Below, piece by piece: positions 55,350 to 64,000 of a stretch of DNA of 64,000 nucleotides; positions within the stretch are counted from its first letter, which is position 1; every line of letters begins with the position of its first letter. A program made the translations under genes and the position numbers. The notes under the pieces were generated by a model, which made no database searches, was not told the origin of the DNA, and worked only from the letters and a program-made list of their open reading frames with translations. This DNA comes from Gambelia wislizenii (Eukaryota > Chordata > Lepidosauria > Squamata > Crotaphytidae), in the NCBI GenBank assembly GCA_030847615.1, contig JAUMIR010000004.1, positions 233,720,501-233,784,500 of the forward strand. The letters are read 5' to 3'.

Positions 55350-55770
55350 TTCTGTGCTGCCTGGGGCCTTTTAAAGGCTGCCTGGGGCCTTTCTGTCCTT
55401 CCTGGGGCCTTTCTGTGCTGCCTTGGGCCTTTCTGTGCTGCCTGGGGCCTAGGGCCTTTTGACTTTCTGTCCTGCCTGGGGCTTTTTGTGCTGCCTGGGG
55501 CCTAGGGCCTTTTGACTTTCTGTCCTGCCTGGGGCCTTTTGTACTGCCTGGGGCCTAGGGCCTTTTGACCTTCTGTGGTGTTTGGGGCCTTTTTGTGGGG
55601 CCTGGAACCTTTCTGTGCTGCCTGGGGACTGGGGTCTTCCTGTGCTGGCTGGGGCCTTTCTGTCCTACCTTGGGCTTTTCTGTGCTGCCTGGGGTCTGGG
55701 GCCTTGGGCTTTTCTGTACTGCCTGGCCTCTTGGGCCCTGGGCTCTGTCTGTAGCTGCACCCTGGGCCTT
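55350..55770. repeat. Minisatellite, 'CTGCCTGGGGCCTTT' type
   Basis: About 18-20 imperfect units built on 'ctgcctggggcctttctgtg', with length variants including 'cctagggccttttgac'. Unit length about 16-25 bp. Strongly G-biased versus C on the plus strand. Several frames stay open through it, which are not genes. Confidence 0.85.
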
Positions 55771-55849
55771 CTGTGCTGTCTGTAGCAGTTCATTCCTCTT
55801 GGGTCTTTGAGGTGGAAACATGTGGGAAACTTCAAGTCCTTTCTAAACA

Positions 55850-56415
55850 TGGTGTTGGAGGGGCTCTCGCATCCTGCCACATGTGGGTTCTCTGTGTGTG
55901 TAGCATAGGTGTGTGTGTAGTGTGTGTATGTGTGTGGTGTATGGTGGTGTGTGTGTGTAGTGTGGGGTGTTTGTGTGATTGCATGGTGGCAGCAGAGGGG
56001 CTCTCACATCCTGGCATGGGTGCTGTGTGTGTAGTGTGGTGTATACGTGGTTGCATGCCGGTGGCGGAGGGACTCTTGCAGCCTGCTGTGCATGGTGTGT
56101 GTATGTGTTTAGTGTGGTGTTTGTGTGTATATGTGCGATTGCATGGCAGTGGCAGAGGAGCTCTCATGTCCTGGTGCATATTGTGTGTGTGTACGTGTGG
56201 TTGCATGGTGGCAGTGGAGGGGCTCTCGTGCTGGCACACATGGTGTGTGTGTGTAGTGTGTGTGTTGCATGGTATGTGTGTGTGTACGTGCGGTTGCATG
56301 GTGATGGTGGGGATCTCACATCCTTGCATGTGTGGTATGTGTTTCTACCATTGTGTGCATGTCTATGTGTCTGTGTGTACATGCAGTTGCATGGCAGTGG
56401 CGGAGGGAATCTTGG
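55850..56415. repeat. Compound (TG)n minisatellite
   Basis: Seven units, each a variable (TG)n-rich stretch plus a conserved block with 'gattgcatggtggcag' and 'ggggctctcacatcctgg'. The block starts near 55,978, 56,050, 56,137, 56,199, 56,291 and 56,385, with an earlier partial near 55,854. Intervals are 62-94 bp, driven by the TG length. Confidence 0.85.
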
Positions 56416-56721
56416 CATGAAATTAGCCATCATAGTTCATTTGAAAGGTTATATATTAATGCATCAAATTATCATACTCTTGACATGTTTCCTAAGTGGC
56501 CAATCAGCAGAATGGGAATGGAAACATAGAATTATACCAAAGCGTTTTATTTATGCAGATAACAATGTATGTTACACCAGGTATAGCTACTATTAATAGC
56601 ATCTAAAGTAGGGGTGAGAATCACATGGCTCTTCAGATGAACTGCAAATCCCAGCATTCTGGCTTGACTAACAAATCTCACTCATTTCAGTCAGCCTTCT
56701 CTTGGAAGGAATAATATATAG

Positions 56722-57018
56722 GGTTCCCAAATCTCAGGGCCTGGCCCCTCTTCTCTGGTCTGCAGAGAAGGGGAGGAATCTCAGAGCAGGAGAACTGTCT
56801 TGCAAAATCTGTGTGTTTTCTTCATTTCTGAAACATGGTGTTTTTTAATTTGACTGGCATACTCTGAACAACTGTGGTGGGATGCTTAAGGTAGCATGCT
56901 TAATGACATCATCACTAACATCACTAAGACTCACCCTCTGTAACATCAAAAGTCCTCAAGTCTCAGGCTTTGGCCCTGAAAATTCAGGGTCTCAGATAGA
57001 CCTGACCTGGCAACTTTA
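56722..57018. repeat. Interspersed repeat with CRE-like core, copy 3
   Basis: From 'agggttcccaaatctcaggg' to 'gacctgacctggcaac'. The two ends are partly inverse of each other. Contains 'atgacatcatcactaacatc'. Best-bounded copy of the family at 4,660 and 40,425. Confidence 0.6.
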
Positions 57019-57034
57019 CAATCTGAAATTTAGC

Positions 57035-57115
57035 CCAATGTTTTTAATTTTGTAGTGAGCTGCCCTGAACACTGGTTTTGGGAGAATGGTGGAATACTAA
57101 ACAAAGAAGAAACAC
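57035..57115 (+). mobile_element. LINE 3' tail fragment
   Basis: 'gtgagctgccctgaacactg' and 'ggtggaatactaaacaaa' resemble the end of a CR1/L2-type LINE. Confidence 0.35.
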
Positions 57116-57165
57116 ATATATGCACATATGGTCTAGGATATGGTAGCTGAGCAAGGACTTTCTAG

Positions 57166-57467
57166 CAGTGGCTTCTTTACCAGGGACCCCCAAGACTTAA
57201 GTCAAGATTTAAATCACTAACAATAGTAATACCTAATAATAATAATAATGATAAATCATATTACACCATCCATTAAACCTTCCTCAAAGGCACTGGAGGG
57301 GGAGGGAAGACTTTTCTCCTGATTCTTCCTTCAAGTTTGTGGCTGGAGCAGATTGAATGGCAATGTGCAGACCAAGCCAGCTAGGCTTTGCCTGTCACGT
57401 GGAATGACCCCCTATGAGGACATTGCAGCCCCCTTGGGGTCTGTGGACCACAGGTTAAGAACCACTG
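57166..57467. mobile_element. hAT MITE with 8-bp target duplication
   Basis: Starts CAGTGGCTTCTTTACCAGGG; the inverse of the right end is CAGTGGTTCTTAACCTGTGG. Flanking 8-mers are ctttctag (57,158-57,165) and ctttatag (57,468-57,475), seven of eight identical, the length hAT transposases make. 302 bp, non-coding. Confidence 0.85.
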
Positions 57468-57612
57468 CTTTATAGAATTACACAGACATGCCTGTTGGTA
57501 TGATGCCTGTTTATATAGAAATTGAAAGTGTGTGGGCTGTCTAGATAGAGTGAAGAACCACTTGAAACTTTCTGAAATTGTAAGCAATTCTACTTCCCAA
57601 CCAGCATACACA

Positions 57613-57965
57613 GGAGATTTTCAGACGCCTCTCTCAGCATCTTGCTGCGCAAGCAGCCTCCGGAGCAGTAATGAGGCTGCTGCGCGGCAAGGGGTCCATT
57701 TTGGACAATGCCATTTCTCTCTTGGCGTTGTCCGTGAGTGTTGCGGCTGGCATTTGGAGGCGGCCGCACTGTTTTTCACTCACGGAAGTTGTCAGTGAGT
57801 AAAAAACAGCGCGGCCGCCTCCAATGCTAGCCGCAACACTCACGGATGACGCCGAGAGAGAAACGGCCGTCGTCCAAAATGGACCCCTTGCTGCGCAGCA
57901 GCCTCGTTACTGCTCCGGAGGCTGCTTGCGCGGCAAGATGCTGAAAGAGGCGTCTGAAAATCTCC
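57613..57965. mobile_element. 353-bp fold-back element
   Basis: Two arms of about 175 bp, nearly fully complementary: 'ggagattttcagacgcctct' at left against its inverse at right, through 'gtccattttggac' and 'gcggccgc' to a centre near 57,789. Flanked by ACA on each side (57,610-57,612; 57,966-57,968), a possible 3-bp target duplication. CpG-rich, unlike the flanks. GG...CC ends with a 3-bp duplication would be compatible with PIF/Harbinger, but TWA is usual there, so unassigned. Confidence 0.8.
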
Positions 57966-57969
57966 ACAG

Positions 57970-60900
57970 TCTTGGAAGCACTGGAGTACCTTGGTTTTCC
58001 TTAAAACACTTGCATGCATATGTAGATGAGGAAAGGCGGGCTTCTGAATATTAGCCTCAACCCTAATTTGGAATAAAAGTAACAGCAGAAGGGAGGGACA
58101 TGTGACTGCAAGAAACGCTTCATGAATGTTTTCTGTTCCAGACATCTGACTGTGCTGACTCTGCTACAAAATGCACTCATCAAATCTATGGCTTTTCAGC
58201 TGATGGAGTGGCAAATAGGCCTTTGACTGTAGTTTGGTATCTGAAGATTTTCCCCAGCAATTGGCTGAGTGAAATCCTACTCATACAATGACAGCTGTGA
58301 ACCCTGCTGAGGGCATCTGTTGGGTAGTTAGTACTGGTTGGGAATCATATAGTTCTGACTGTGTTTTGTTTACCAGAGAAATTCCTATGCTTTTTCAACA
58401 GCACTAAAAGATATTGTACCTCCTATTTGTTTATATATAATACTGGGACTGCGTCGTTCCCTAATGCTGATTTGCTTCCCTGCAGGGGAGCTAGCGCATT
58501 GAAAGGCTTTTTTTATTATTATTATTTTCATTTCAACCTAATAATGATAGTGATGATGATGATGATGCCAGTCTTGATGTGCAAATGTGCAGTTAAAACT
58601 AAGTGTGTTGCAGGAGTGGAGCCTGATTTGCTTGGTTTGCTTGCACCAAGATTTTTGGGGAGAAAGAACCTTAATAATGGCATTGGAAAAAAAAAAAGAA
58701 AAAGTAAAAAGTAAAAGGGCGTCAGAAGATGGTTTCAAAAATAATTTTTGGATTCAAGTGAGAAGCAAATTTTCTCACAGACACAAACATAGGAATTACA
58801 GGAAAGATGAGAACTTCTTCAATTTCAACTATCCCATCATGCACAATGTCCACACACTGAAAAAGGTTGCATGTGCTCAGCTTAAAAACACTATTTATTT
58901 CTCTTGCACTTGGAACGGAAATCTTCTGGATGCTGAATTGTCTGCCCACCTCTATATTCCAGTGGAATTGAGTCAGAGCACCCTTGGTTAACTAGTTCAG
59001 AGCTGGCTTGAGATGCAATGGCACATTTAAATACTAGTTTCAGAACTGTTCAGACCTGATCAGGTGGCTTTTTGAAACATTCAACACAATTATTTTTTGC
59101 TATTTGGAATATAAATCTAGCTTGCTATGTTCAGTAAAGATTAGATCCCTTCTGTCATTAAGGGTTGAAGTAATTGTGTAAGGAAACCTCCTGAACTCCT
59201 CCAGTCTAATCAATGTGCAAAGCCACTGGAATACGGTTATTCACCAAAGCTGCAACCTTCATTACGCATTGTAATAAAACACACATTGAAGACAGTGGCT
59301 TCAATCAATGAGTGACATTTCAGCATTTTAAAAGTTGAAATTGATCCACTCAGAAGTACTGTATTTCTTTTGTTCTAGAGATGTGATAGAAAATGGTGTC
59401 ATAGCCACATTTGGTTTTGCAGTCAGGGTTTAGATTTTACAGATCTTCAACATTATTTTCCTCTTCTGGGTCTTAACACTAATTCAAAATGCTGAAAGCC
59501 TTCTGGAAGATATTTCGCAAGCAACTAAATGAATGGAAGAAAAGGATGACTGGATAAGACAGTTGGGGACAGTGGACAAAACGAGAAGCATGAGATGACT
59601 TGGTTTTCTACCAGTCACTCTGAACAGCTGATTGACCTGACATGTGCATATGTTTGGTTATTTCCATCATTCACCTGAGAATCCATGGGTAGGGATTGTG
59701 CTCATGGCCTCCTCTAAAGTAAACCTGTATTATTCTACCAGTCCTGGTCCTCTGGAGCCCATTCAGTAGTAGGTTATACAGCCAAGAGACCTGGGTTCCA
59801 TGTGTAGGTGGGAAAGGGAAAAGAGGATGAGAATATCACAAGTTAGAAACAGTGGAAACAACAAAGCTCTCATTAGGTCTCATCTTTTTTGCTTTTTCTG
59901 AGTGCTGGATTTTGACTCTTGCCAACTCTTCCTTTACCACCCAAAACAGATGGGGGTTGTTAGGACACTCAAAAAATAGTCTTTTCCTTTTGGAGGACTA
60001 ATATCCAAGTCTGGGGCACCAGACTTGACAGTCTTCCCCCATGTCCTTTTTATTTACTGCACTTCCCCCTGAGCTACCAGACTCCTAGTTTTGCCTCCTG
60101 CAATATTGTTCTAGTGGAATGTTTGCTTCTCTGCTCCTCCCCATCCTCTGCTTATTCCCTTCAGAGGCATGTCCATCCAAATGTATTTTGCTCAGGGTTA
60201 GAGACAAGGTCTGTGTCAATGATGTGGTTCCAGAAGACACCATAGATTGTGGTTGGGCAGCTAGTGAGGGTCCAAGGCATGCACTCATCTCACTGGCATC
60301 CTCCCTCAACCTCAGTAAGCCACATACTCCTTTCCCCCCCCTCCAAAACCAGAAGGGACTGGAAAATCATGTCCAGGCTTTTTGGAGGGAGCAAAAAGGG
60401 CTATTTGAGGCCAAATACAGAGCTGGAGGAGGGGGAGCATAGCCGTTAAATGACAAATCCCACAGACCTTTGAGGCACACAATTGGCCAATTTTATGCCT
60501 ATATTTTCGGGGGGGGGGTGTCTGTGGGGGCCATGGTGGGTCTCATGCAGCCTATGCTCCCACTCCCATTCACGCCTATTGCTCACTACGCCATAAAGTA
60601 TTTTGCCAGAAGAGGTGCCATTGCCTAGTCAAGGCATCGAACACAGTATGTGGAAAGATATGCTCAGATTAAATGATGTCATATTGTGGCTGCAGGCATT
60701 CCTCCGATAGCTGTTTCTGCTGATGTTCCTGTGCTTTGATTTTGCTGCTTGGAAAGCATCAAATTGCAACTGTATTGAGGTGGTGCAGCACATTGGTAAC
60801 AACCACTCAGTAGTGGAGAAGAATCACAGTCATTCTTCCCATCAACTATTATTGCCAATTGATGGGCCTGATACTTTTTGGGGGGGAACTTTAAAAATCC

Positions 60901-61012
60901 AACAAATAGGTTCTCAAAAGTTAATGACCCAGATCAACTCTTACCAGCCAGCCTACCTATACTCATATTAATAAATTGTTTGTATGCTTATTTATAAGGT
61001 GTTGTGGAAGAG
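57970..61012. other. No gene or recognised repeat seen
   Basis: Three kilobases of mostly AT-rich sequence. A TTA/ATG trinucleotide patch lies at 58,510-58,567 and a poly-A/AAAG patch at 58,687-58,712. The 117- and 134-codon frames around 58,361-58,991 have low-complexity parts and no motif. Confidence 0.45.
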
Positions 61013-61015
61013 TAG

Positions 61016-61499
61016 GGGCTTGTCTAGATGGGATGTTTACCCCATCTTGCTCCGATCTTGGAGCTCTACAGTCCAAACGACACAAGGCTCTTGCCCACTT
61101 TTGCCACCAGATACTCCTGATGATGCTTGAGGCAAAGCCGGGGTGAAGCTGGGAAACCTGGGAAAAACTGCTTCTTGTGGGAAAATCCAGAGCAGACTGG
61201 TGCAGGAACACAGGTTCTGTACCAGCATGCTGGTCCATCAGCAGTTGCTCTGCAGCTGGGAAGGAGGCCCCCTGCATATGACCAGCCTTGATCACATGCT
61301 GAAGGCCTCCTTCCTGGCTTCAAATTGAAACACAACAGTGGGGAGGTGCCTGATGGTATGGGCTGGTATGTGTGGGTGGACTTCGTCCCATTTTGTATTG
61401 ATAACAGGGCGGACTTTGTCCCATTTTGTATTGGGGCAGATCCAGGGTCAGAATATGCCAACAGAAAGCTGGCATATTCTGGCAGGTCTAGACAAGTCC
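61016..61499. mobile_element. TIR element of the 'GGGCTTGTCTA' family, best-bounded copy
   Basis: The left end GGGCTTGTCTAGATGGG and the inverse of the right end, GGACTTGTCTAGACC, are flanked by TAG on each side (61,013-61,015; 61,500-61,502), a possible 3-bp target duplication. 484 bp. It contains a short tandem duplication ('gtcccattttgtattg' at about 61,387 and 61,418). Confidence 0.65.
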
Positions 61500-61504
61500 T
61501 AGGA

Positions 61505-62085
61505 CTCATTAGAGGCACCACCCTTCCACTTCCTAGCATGAACAGTGAATGAAAGCCAGTTGCTATTCTCAGGTTTAAACCTGAGAGGAAGAGCCAAGAG
61601 GCCAATAAAACACCACTGACAGCTCTGAAAGGGAAGATCTGGGAGGAAGAAGTTGCAAGATAGCACAAGATAGCAGCGGTTTCAGACTTCTCCTTTAGAC
61701 ATGAGTTAGAAGGGAACAGAATACTGTTACCCAAGATTAGTATAACAGCTAACCTATCTGCCTGAGTTGGGAGGATACTCAAGAGAGCTCTGAGCGAGCC
61801 AGGAGATGAGCCCCTTTTCAAAAGGAAGCTGGGCAAATTGGCAAAGCAAAGAAAAACCCAGGGATGGCTGATGCTAAGCATTCTGTCTCTTCTTCTCAGT
61901 CATTCTCCCTCCTTGGCTTTTCATCCTGCAACCACTTACCTGTGTCCTACAAGGTCCTTATCCTGAGACCACTTACCTGCATACCACCGATGCTCACCCT
62001 GAAGTTACTTTCAACCAGTTTCTTGTCCAAATGTCTACCTGATTACTCTCCACTTAAAATAAAAGCTACTGTTCTTATGTACATG
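61505..62085. other. No gene seen
   Basis: Unclassified sequence with an AATAAA near 61,605 and another at about 62,059. No exon structure recognised. Confidence 0.35.
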
Positions 62086-62089
62086 GTCA

Positions 62090-62445
62090 GTTGTTATTTG
62101 CTGTCAAATTGACTTTGACTTATGGTGACCCTATGAAAGAGATCTCCAAGAACCCCTTGTCATCAACTGCCTTATTATTTATTTATTTGATTTATACCCC
62201 ACCTTTCTCCCAAGATGGGATTCAGATCTTGCAAACTCAGGGCAGCTGTGGCTTCCTTGACTGAATTAATCCATGTGTAGTGTGGTCTTTTCTTACTGCC
62301 TTCCACTTTTTGACAGCCTCAGTTTAGTACTCTTGGCTTCTAGTGAGAGTTCATGTTTGATTTGTTCTTGGGCCCATTCGTTTATCTTTTTTAAGCAATC
62401 CATGGCATCTGTAGAACTCTCTTCCAGCTTCATATGTGTTACTGA
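62090..62445 (-). mobile_element. RTE/BovB fragment, minus strand, interrupted
   Basis: 'ttgactttgacttatggtga' and 'gatctccaagaaccccttgt' are the complement of a BovB-type 3' region. Further right the minus frame reads EQIKHELSLEAKSTKLRLSK, the same signature as at 24,985. A 60-bp LINE-tail fragment ('tttatttgatttataccc', 62,165-62,225) splits it. Confidence 0.65.
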
Positions 62446-64000
62446 ACCTGATTGAACAGACATGCAAGCAGGGGGAAGGGAGGAGTTGATGGGCCTTCTT
62501 CCTATGGAGGCTGTAACTTCCAGGACAGGCATCTTTAAAGACATAAGTGACAGACTGTTACCTTGGAAGAAAAGTGTATGTAGGGAAACTCTCTTCACTC
62601 TAAAACACACAAGCATCAAAAGAGGCAATTTTCCAATTTGGCTTTTCATAGGATTCCAATTATTACACAGACTTGATGACCTAGAAAATTCCATTGGACT
62701 GCAATGATTTTAGGTTTGAGCAAATAAAGACTAGAAGGAAACTTAACACACTTTGCTGTGCCAGTTTCATACACTCAAGAACTAGAAGGAATAATGATGA
62801 TGATGTTTATTTGTATCCCACCTCTCCCATCAGGATTGGGGTGGCAAACATCATAGAATGTTGGACAACAATTAAATGCCCCCATTTAATGAAGAGCTCA
62901 GTAGATCTGAAATATTTATGGTTAAATTTTACATGACAAATTTTGAGGCATGCTGTGATTTTCATTTGTCACAAGGTGGTCCTAGGAGCTGACATGGGGG
63001 ATGTAACAGTTACCAATTCAGGGTTCTTACCAGTTGAAACTTGCCTAGGATAAATTTGCAGCTAGAAAATCTATAGTGCTTTCACACAAAGATGCTAATA
63101 TTAAGACAGTTAACTTGCTCTATTTTCTCCCCAGTCTCCCTGTATCACAGGATATATCTTGGTTGCTTGATTTTAGGCAGTAAGGTGTTAAACAGAACCC
63201 ATCTGCAGTTGCTCCCAAGACATCTCTTGTTGAAAAGGAAGAATGAAATTTCACCCTTGATGTCTGTGCCCATCTCACATAGGGATAAGAGCTGGAAAAG
63301 GAAAGGTTTTGTAACCAGTATCCTATACTGCATTCCCCTCTAAAAATCTCATACTTGCAGTGCTGCAAATGAGAAACAGTAGCACAGTATTTTTCATTCG
63401 CATGCAAAACAACTTATTTCTGTCAGAGGTAGTAAGCTATCATCTGCAGGTTACTCATATTTGTTAATCATGTGCTTTTTAAACAGTGCTCTCACACTAG
63501 CCACATAATTGTCAGTCAATTTTTAATGTACATATATACACATTTATATACATGAGATACACAGTACACTTATTTATATACTGGCATTATTGTACATAGA
63601 TATGCTAGAAAAAATTACTTGCACTTGTCCAGTCAGGTTGATTGTGTTTTTTAAATCAATTTAGCCCATAATAAAGGCATTTTATAGCCAAAGATGATCA
63701 AGCATCATCATTAAGTTTTTGTTCACATACTGATTTAAGCATGGTCTGTTGCCTGCTTGGAATACATGGAGAAAGAATTACATTAAGAATGGACACTGGA
63801 TATAATGTGGCTGACTGCTCTGTTCATTGGCTAATTTGGCATTTTTTATTCAGAAATGTTCCCAAATAACTGAACATATTCTAGACTTGTTTTTCAGTAA
63901 CAGTTAAAATGTAACATTTAAAAAAGCTTAGCAAATTCCACATGTTATGAGCAAAGCAGTGTGCTAGCACATAAAACACCCACCTCCCAGTGACATCTAG
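62446..64000. other. No gene seen; one LINE tail fragment
   Basis: 'tgatgatgtttatttgtatc' followed by 'ccacctctcccatcagg' at 62,788-62,830 is the complement of an L2-like 3' end. The rest, including the very AT-rich 63,500-63,620, is unclassified. Confidence 0.4.

Noticed and set aside
55773..56596. 215- and 205-codon Cys/Val-rich frames and an opposite His/Thr-rich frame
   Set aside because: Open because TG/CA repeats rarely form stops; they coincide with the minisatellite.
61066..61881. 271-codon minus-strand open frame
   Set aside because: It starts in unclassified sequence and ends inside a TIR element, contains a short tandem duplication, and shows no domain.

Overview
This is vertebrate nuclear DNA, most likely from a squamate reptile (lizard). 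The call rests on repeat content: Sauria-type SINEs, many tRNA-derived SINEs with CAA-rich tails, CR1, L2 and RTE/BovB LINE pieces, Penelope-type fragments, a 5S-rRNA-derived SINE, and many short inverted-repeat DNA transposons of Tigger/pogo and hAT type. Nothing suggests bacterial, viral-genome or plasmid sequence. The species cannot be named from this window.

Layout. 1-12.2 kb is repeat-littered, AT-rich sequence with no recognisable gene. 12.3-19 kb is a broad GC- and CpG-rich block. It holds the best candidate for host gene regulation: a leftward (minus-strand) promoter near 14.6-14.7 kb (CRE, GC box, TTTAAAA box), a long purine/pyrimidine-biased leader with a 12-codon upstream ORF, and a possible first coding exon at 13,895-13,877 ending in a good splice donor. 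If real, its first intron runs off the left edge. The same block contains a perfect 126-bp palindrome at 18.5 kb. 19-36 kb is again intergenic or intronic, with LINE fragments (one showing a textbook twin-priming inversion at 20.8-21.7 kb), a Tigger element carrying a nested SINE, and scattered MITEs. 36-40 kb holds a tail-to-tail pair of CR1 copies and two arrays of GC-rich palindromes. 44.35-46.85 kb is a 5'-truncated L2 with an almost intact reverse transcriptase frame. 50.8-52.2 kb is a Tigger-ended element whose interior is about 15 copies of a 36-bp palindrome. 55.3-56.4 kb has two adjacent minisatellites. 57.17-57.97 kb has a hAT MITE with its target duplication, then a 353-bp fold-back element. 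The rest is unremarkable AT-rich sequence.

How the parts relate: transposon families account for nearly all recognisable structure. The SINE tails resemble the BovB 3' end, which fits mobilisation by the RTE/BovB machinery. Short TIR elements appear as dispersed families of 2-5 copies. No complete host protein-coding gene was found, and nearly all long open frames are chance frames in GC-rich or tandemly repeated DNA.
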